DNA of 18,064 nucleotides from JAUVAV01 sp965371665 (lineage in GTDB: Bacteria; Oederibacteriota; JAAXVQ01; JAUVAV01): NCBI GenBank assembly GCA_965371665.1, contig CBDUZI010000063.1, positions 1-18,064 on the forward strand, given 5' to 3'. Positions 15,137-18,064 of this stretch are shown in pieces (positions within the stretch are counted from its first letter, which is position 1; every line of letters begins with the position of its first letter). The position numbers and the translations under genes are program-made. Under the pieces are notes generated by a model. It was not told where the DNA came from. It made no database searches and saw only the letters and a list, made by a program, of their open reading frames with translations.

Positions 15137-15247
15137 TCAATCATTTTCCGTCATTTTAACAGTTATGGGTTCCAGAGGAAAGCAATTTTTGGATTGCGGA
15201 CACGTAGCGCGTTGATTCATATAAAAGGTAACCCAAATTTTTGTCAT
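15137..15247 (-). CDS. Unrecognised 36-residue small protein leading the tat operon
   Basis: A short open frame reads MTKIWVTFYMNQRATCPQ..., with two Cys (residues 16 and 22) and a PLEP segment, and ends EPITVKMTEND. I do not recognise it. Support for a real gene: a promoter-like TTGATA / 16 bp / GATAAT lies about 27 bp upstream, the frame fills the leader, and its TGA overlaps the GAGGAGG ribosome site of tatA (15137-15139), typical of coupled genes. Against: no strong ribosome site of its own (GGAG ten bases before the ATG), and it is short. It could also be a leader peptide. Confidence 0.5.
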   Translation of the reverse strand: MTKIWVTFYMNQRATCPQSKNCFPLEPITVKMTEND

Positions 15248-15276
15248 TGACGGCCTGCTCCATCTTTTGCTATATT
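15247..15276 (+). promoter_or_regulatory. Promoter of the LamG-protein gene
   Basis: TTGACG (15247-15252), an 18-bp spacer and TATATT (15271-15276). Start near 15283 would give a leader of about 143 nt before the ATG at 15426. In that leader I see short hairpins (CCAG/CTGG near 15392-15405) but no riboswitch that I know. Confidence 0.65.
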
Positions 15277-15301
15277 ATCCTTGAAAGCAATTATTTATCA
15301 A
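15274..15301 (-). promoter_or_regulatory. Promoter of the small gene-tatA-tatC operon
   Basis: On the minus strand TTGATA (15301-15296), a 16-bp spacer and GATAAT (15279-15274). Its -10 overlaps the -10 of the plus-strand promoter (15271-15276), so the two face away from each other and cannot both be occupied. Confidence 0.6.
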
Positions 15302-15425
15302 CTGCGCCGCCGCCGGGAAACCAGGCGGAAAACGGAGAAAACAAACCTCAACCTGCAGCATTGGGAGAAACCGGTCTACTCGACATCATCTAAACCAGCG
15401 AACTCTGGTCCCTCAGGGAGAAGTA

Positions 15426-16568
15426 ATGCAGCTAAAAGAATCAAAATGGTTCAGACAGATAGTTGGTTTGAATTATATAACTGTGATAGCTTTGACCTTG
15501 ACCTCTTCTAGCACTTGGGCCGATATTCAGGATGAAATAAAAGCGGCCTTTGCTTTTAATGCTGCTAGTGGATCCTACATACAAGATTTAAGTGCTCAAG
15601 GTCATGATGGCACAGCCATGGGTAATTTTGCATGGGAAAACGAAAAGTTACATCTCATTGCAGGCGCTAGTTACGGATGGGCATCAATCCCTAGAGGAAC
15701 TCTCTTGAACAGTGACTGGAGCATTGATATGTGGCTGGAAGTCAAAAATGCCGGGGTAAACTCGGCCGGTCGAATTTTTAGTGCCGCCACAGATATAGGT
15801 GGAACTGGACCAGAGTGGTTTTTCCGCAATGGACTTGCCATTGCGATGCGCATCAATAATCAGGGGGCGACTTGGGATATCCCCCTTATTGGAACACGTA
15901 GCAATCCAGCACCTCCTGATCACTGGGCCTTACCCACTCAGGCCATTACAGCTAATACAGTTTATCATGTCATCTACGTCCATGAATCTGGTCCGCAACG
16001 CGTAAAAATGTATCAAGCCCGTGCTGCAGATCCAGCCTTAGCGTTGGTTTTTGATGGAACTTATTCTGGAACTTATGCCGTAAGTGTAGCTGATCTCCGT
16101 TTGAGTCATTCTCATCGTGATACAGCACCTCGCTATGTGGATAGTACATTTTACCAATTGCTCCTTTATGATAGAGTATTTAATGCTTCTGAAATCACGC
16201 AAAGTCATCAAGCAGGTCCTGATAGCTTAAGTGCTGCTACAACACCCTTACCAACACCTTTACCAACGCCCTCGCCAACGCCTTCCTCACCAACACCCAA
16301 AAATGAACAACCCCTACACCTTCAAGTGTATCCTAATCCGGCTTCTCAGCGTATGGTTTACTTTCATTTTGATAGCCAGACGACACTAAGTGTAAAAATC
16401 TTATTATTTAATACTTCAGGTGAGTTGGTGTCTAAGGTATCGGGTACTGTAGATACAATTAATCCAAAATTGAATTGGGATACAGATAAAGTAACTGCAG
16501 GATTATATTTTTATCAAGTCTCTTACCAAGAAAAAATTCAGCAAAAGGGGAAAATTAGTATTAAGTAA
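15426..16568 (+). CDS. Secreted LamG-like protein with a type-IX-like C-terminal tail
   Basis: This is a 380-residue exported protein, the only intact gene on the plus strand. Residues 1-32 form a Sec signal peptide (TWA before DIQDE). Residues about 38-265 look like a LamG/concanavalin-A-like sandwich (AAFAFNAASGSYIQDLSAQG start, DGTAMG, SIDMWLEV), a fold that binds carbohydrates. A Pro-Thr linker (273-292) leads to a C-terminal domain (297-380) with VYPNPAS, VKILLFNTSGELV and GLYFYQVSYQ, ending KGKISIK. This resembles type-IX sorting or FlgD-like tails. GGGAG is 6 nt before the ATG. The gene is richer in A/T than its neighbours and is flanked by repeats, so it may have been acquired. No Por/Spr secretion genes are in the window. 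Confidence 0.8.
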   Translation: MQLKESKWFRQIVGLNYITVIALTLTSSSTWADIQDEIKAAFAFNAASGSYIQDLSAQGHDGTAMGNFAWENEKLHLIAGASYGWASIPRGTLLNSDWSIDMWLEVKNAGVNSAGRIFSAATDIGGTGPEWFFRNGLAIAMRINNQGATWDIPLIGTRSNPAPPDHWALPTQAITANTVYHVIYVHESGPQRVKMYQARAADPALALVFDGTYSGTYAVSVADLRLSHSHRDTAPRYVDSTFYQLLLYDRVFNASEITQSHQAGPDSLSAATTPLPTPLPTPSPTPSSPTPKNEQPLHLQVYPNPASQRMVYFHFDSQTTLSVKILLFNTSGELVSKVSGTVDTINPKLNWDTDKVTAGLYFYQVSYQEKIQQKGKISIK

Positions 16569-16570
16569 TG

Positions 16571-16620
16571 GTTCTGCTGCAAAACCCCCTGGTATGCTTT
16601 TCTTTTCCTCTCAAAAAAGG
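16571..16620. repeat. Inverted copy of the left-flank repeat family
   Basis: GGTTCTGCTGCAAAACCCCC, then TGGTATGCTTTTC, is the reverse complement of the sequence at about 155-205, with a few changes. It starts three bases after the stop of the LamG-protein gene. Confidence 0.85.
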
Positions 16621-16757
16621 AGGCTCAAACCGTACTCTCGGCTGCCGGCTGGACTGCTGGCTTCCCCAATAAAATACAATGCCCCTCCTCACCCTTTAGC
16701 CTTTACGAGGCAGGATCACTTTTCAGCCGACTGACCGAGCAGCAGCTTGCTTGGCGC

Positions 16758-16852
16758 TCACTTCACCAGCGCAATTTTCTTAATCACCCGCTCCTCAATG
16801 CCATTAGAAGCTCGGGCTGTGATCAACTGCACTTAATAGAAGATAGCAGATA
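16758..16852 (-). pseudogene. Remnant of a type-IX-like sorting tail
   Basis: On the minus strand the frame ending at TGA 16758 reads LSAIFY, stop, VQLITARASNGIEERV, then IKKIALVK, which closely resembles the end of a C-terminal sorting tail (...GIYYYVQ...KKIALVK). The TAA inside (16833-16835) sits where a Tyr codon would be expected. No signal peptide, domain or start lies upstream, where the IS66-type element begins 58 bp away. It appears to be the last piece of a gene of the same class as the LamG protein, in the opposite orientation. The match rests on motif recognition only. Confidence 0.5.
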
Positions 16853-16909
16853 ATCAGGCCATATACAGGACGTATTTGACTTATGAACTTACGGTTTTTA
16901 AAGCTAAAG

Positions 16910-17106
16910 GTAACTACTCAGGTCGTCATTCCGGCGAAAGCCCTGGACTAAATCATCCCCTGGACAAAACCATCCAGGGCAGGCAGGACAGGCCGGAATC
17001 CAGAGGTTTTATAAGGCAAATTCATCTAGACCCCGGCTTTCGCCGGGGTGACGGCCTTAAAAAACACCTCGTATTTCCTTAATTGGCGGGATACCTGAGT
17101 AGTTAC
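16910..17106. mobile_element. IS66-type MITE, 197 bp, with 8-bp target duplication
   Basis: Perfect 14-bp terminal inverted repeats are GTAACTACTCAGGT (16910-16923) and ACCTGAGTAGTTAC (17093-17106). The 8-bp direct repeat AGCTAAAG flanks both ends (16902-16909 and 17107-17114). Ends starting GTAA and an 8-bp duplication are the marks of the IS66 family. There is no transposase, so it would need one supplied from elsewhere. Inside it sits a second inverted repeat, GTCATTCCGGCGAAAGCC (16925-16942) against GGCTTTCGCCGGGGTGAC (17035-17052). Confidence 0.85.
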
Positions 17107-17162
17107 AGCTAAAGTTCTTAAATCAAACACGTCCCCTATCACAAATCAAGCAGAATACATTT

Positions 17163-18029
17163 GTGGTTCATTCTATTGTTCCCATGCAAGGCTGGGCCCG
17201 GGACAATACCGCGATGCCTGATTTTCCCGGCCTTTCTGATGCGGACAATTGTGGCGACTGGAAACCCGGCATCCCGATTGACCTCGATCAGATCCGGCCG
17301 AAAGATGAGCGCTACTGGGATCAATACCGCGGCACACCCAAGGCCTATGTTTCCTTATCCACGGCGCAGCGTTTATGGAGCAATCCGTTCGGGAATTTAA
17401 CCGGCATACGCTTTCCTCAACCGGATAAAAAAAGTATCCTGAACACCCTGAATACTGTACTTACTCCTGAGCTATTCGGACTGCACATCATTGATATCAA
17501 AGCTCAAAGTACGCAATCTGCCAAGGAGTCGATCGATTTTTCCCAATTGTTTCTGGGACTCAGCTTTTTCCTGGTGATAGCCGCACTACTGCTCATTGCC
17601 CTCTTTTTCAACTACGCGATTGACCAGCGTGCTTCTGAGATCAAGACTTACCAAGCATTAGGCTTCCGCAAGCAATTCATTCGCAAAATATTTCTTTCCG
17701 AGGGCTTGCTGATTGCCATAATCGGCTCCTTGCTCGGACTGGTCTTTGGCATTCTGTATAATCATTTGCTGCTCTATGGACTAACCACCTTTTGGTACGA
17801 TGCCGTGCGCACGACCGCGCTGCATGTGGCCATCAATCCTGTCACCTTGTGTCTCGGATTCCTGGCCGGCGTTTTATTCTCCGGTCTATCCATTTATTTG
17901 TGTCTTCGCTCCTGGTTTAAGCAATCCATAGCCGTTAGCAGCAGAAACCAGCCCCTCGCGCCGCTGGTTGCATGGCTAAATGGAGCTGTCTTTGTGAGTA
18001 TCCTGGCAAGCCTGATGAGCGACAATTAA
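17163..18029 (+). pseudogene. Fragment of a large FtsX/DevC-type ABC transporter permease
   Basis: This is a 288-codon open frame matching the middle of two-FtsX-domain ABC permeases of roughly 1000 residues. The stretch MPDFPGLSDADNCGDWKPGI, then PIDLDQIRPKDERYWDQYRGTPKA is a highly typical periplasmic segment. It leads into DFSQLFLGLSFFLVIAALLLIALFF, IKTYQALGFRKQFIRKIFLSEG and three more membrane helices. The homology starts slightly before the GTG at 17163 (QNTFVVHSIVPMQG), so this is not a true start, and no ribosome site is visible. The N-terminal FtsX half and the ATPase are missing. The protein stops soon after the first FtsX domain (LASLMSDN), so the C-terminal half is gone too. An IS66-type MITE lies just upstream. 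Confidence 0.85.
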
Positions 18030-18064
18030 AAATACCTGTCAACGACAATTAGAATTTCCGGAAT

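Noticed and set aside
15150..15160. Extended -10 (TGTTAAAAT) for tatA on the minus strand.
   Set aside because: It has no -35 at correct spacing and lies inside the small open frame; the promoter at 15274-15301 is much better.
15281..15511. Plus-strand TTG-started frame of 76 codons overlapping the LamG-protein gene.
   Set aside because: It runs into the signal peptide coding region in another frame, has no ribosome site and no recognisable content.
16876..17082. Plus-strand frame of 68 codons.
   Set aside because: Most of it lies inside the IS66-type MITE and its nested repeat, so it is not a gene.

Overview
The window reads as a piece of genome from an uncultured bacterium with an outer membrane. 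The evidence is an exported protein ending in a beta-barrel-like aromatic terminus, a secreted protein with a type-IX-like C-terminal tail, and lipid-carrier glycan genes. Almost all genes lie on the minus strand in tight runs with ATGA overlaps. The core set (pepP, efp, accB, accC, Asp23, AmaP, ThiC, TatA/TatC) is chromosomal housekeeping. The many short dispersed palindromic repeats and the repertoire would suit a candidate phylum such as Omnitrophota or a neighbour. That placement is inference only; no marker in the window settles it.

Layout. Positions 1-246 are repeats. On the minus strand, 2000 to 247 is a thiD2-thiC thiamin pyrimidine pair. It lies behind a strong terminator (2058-2096) that closes a seven-gene run read from 8032 to 2125: GT4 glycosyltransferase, pepP, efp, accB, accC, Asp23-family protein, AmaP-like protein. 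A nested palindromic repeat (8064-8235) lies upstream of this run and also supplies the stop codon of the next module. That module is a winged-helix regulator plus a nucleotidyltransferase (9110 to 8221), with a phased four-half-site operator at its promoter. Divergent to it, on the plus strand, is a probable standalone structured RNA gene (9292-9479) with its own promoter and terminator. An exported barrel-like protein follows (9537-10217), then another repeat. Next comes a three-gene polysaccharide operon with ATGA overlaps (13915 to 10432: glycosyltransferase, WecA/MraY-type phosphoglycosyltransferase, FAD oxidoreductase).

At 15247 to 14208 lies a Tat operon led by an unrecognised 36-residue small protein gene. 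Its promoter overlaps, back to back, the promoter of a plus-strand gene for a secreted LamG-like protein (15426-16568). The last 1.5 kb is a decayed mobile-element zone. It holds a repeat copy, a remnant of a sorting-tail gene, an IS66-type MITE with clear target duplication and a nested second repeat, and a fragment of a large FtsX-type ABC permease.

Functionally the window combines fatty-acid initiation (AccBC), translation of polyproline (EF-P), thiamin HMP synthesis, envelope stress/anchor proteins, envelope glycan assembly and protein export. Between these blocks are small accessory modules and repeats. The most interesting unexplained items are the structured RNA at 9327-9479, the regulator/nucleotidyltransferase module with its operator, the small gene before tatA, and the nested palindromic elements.
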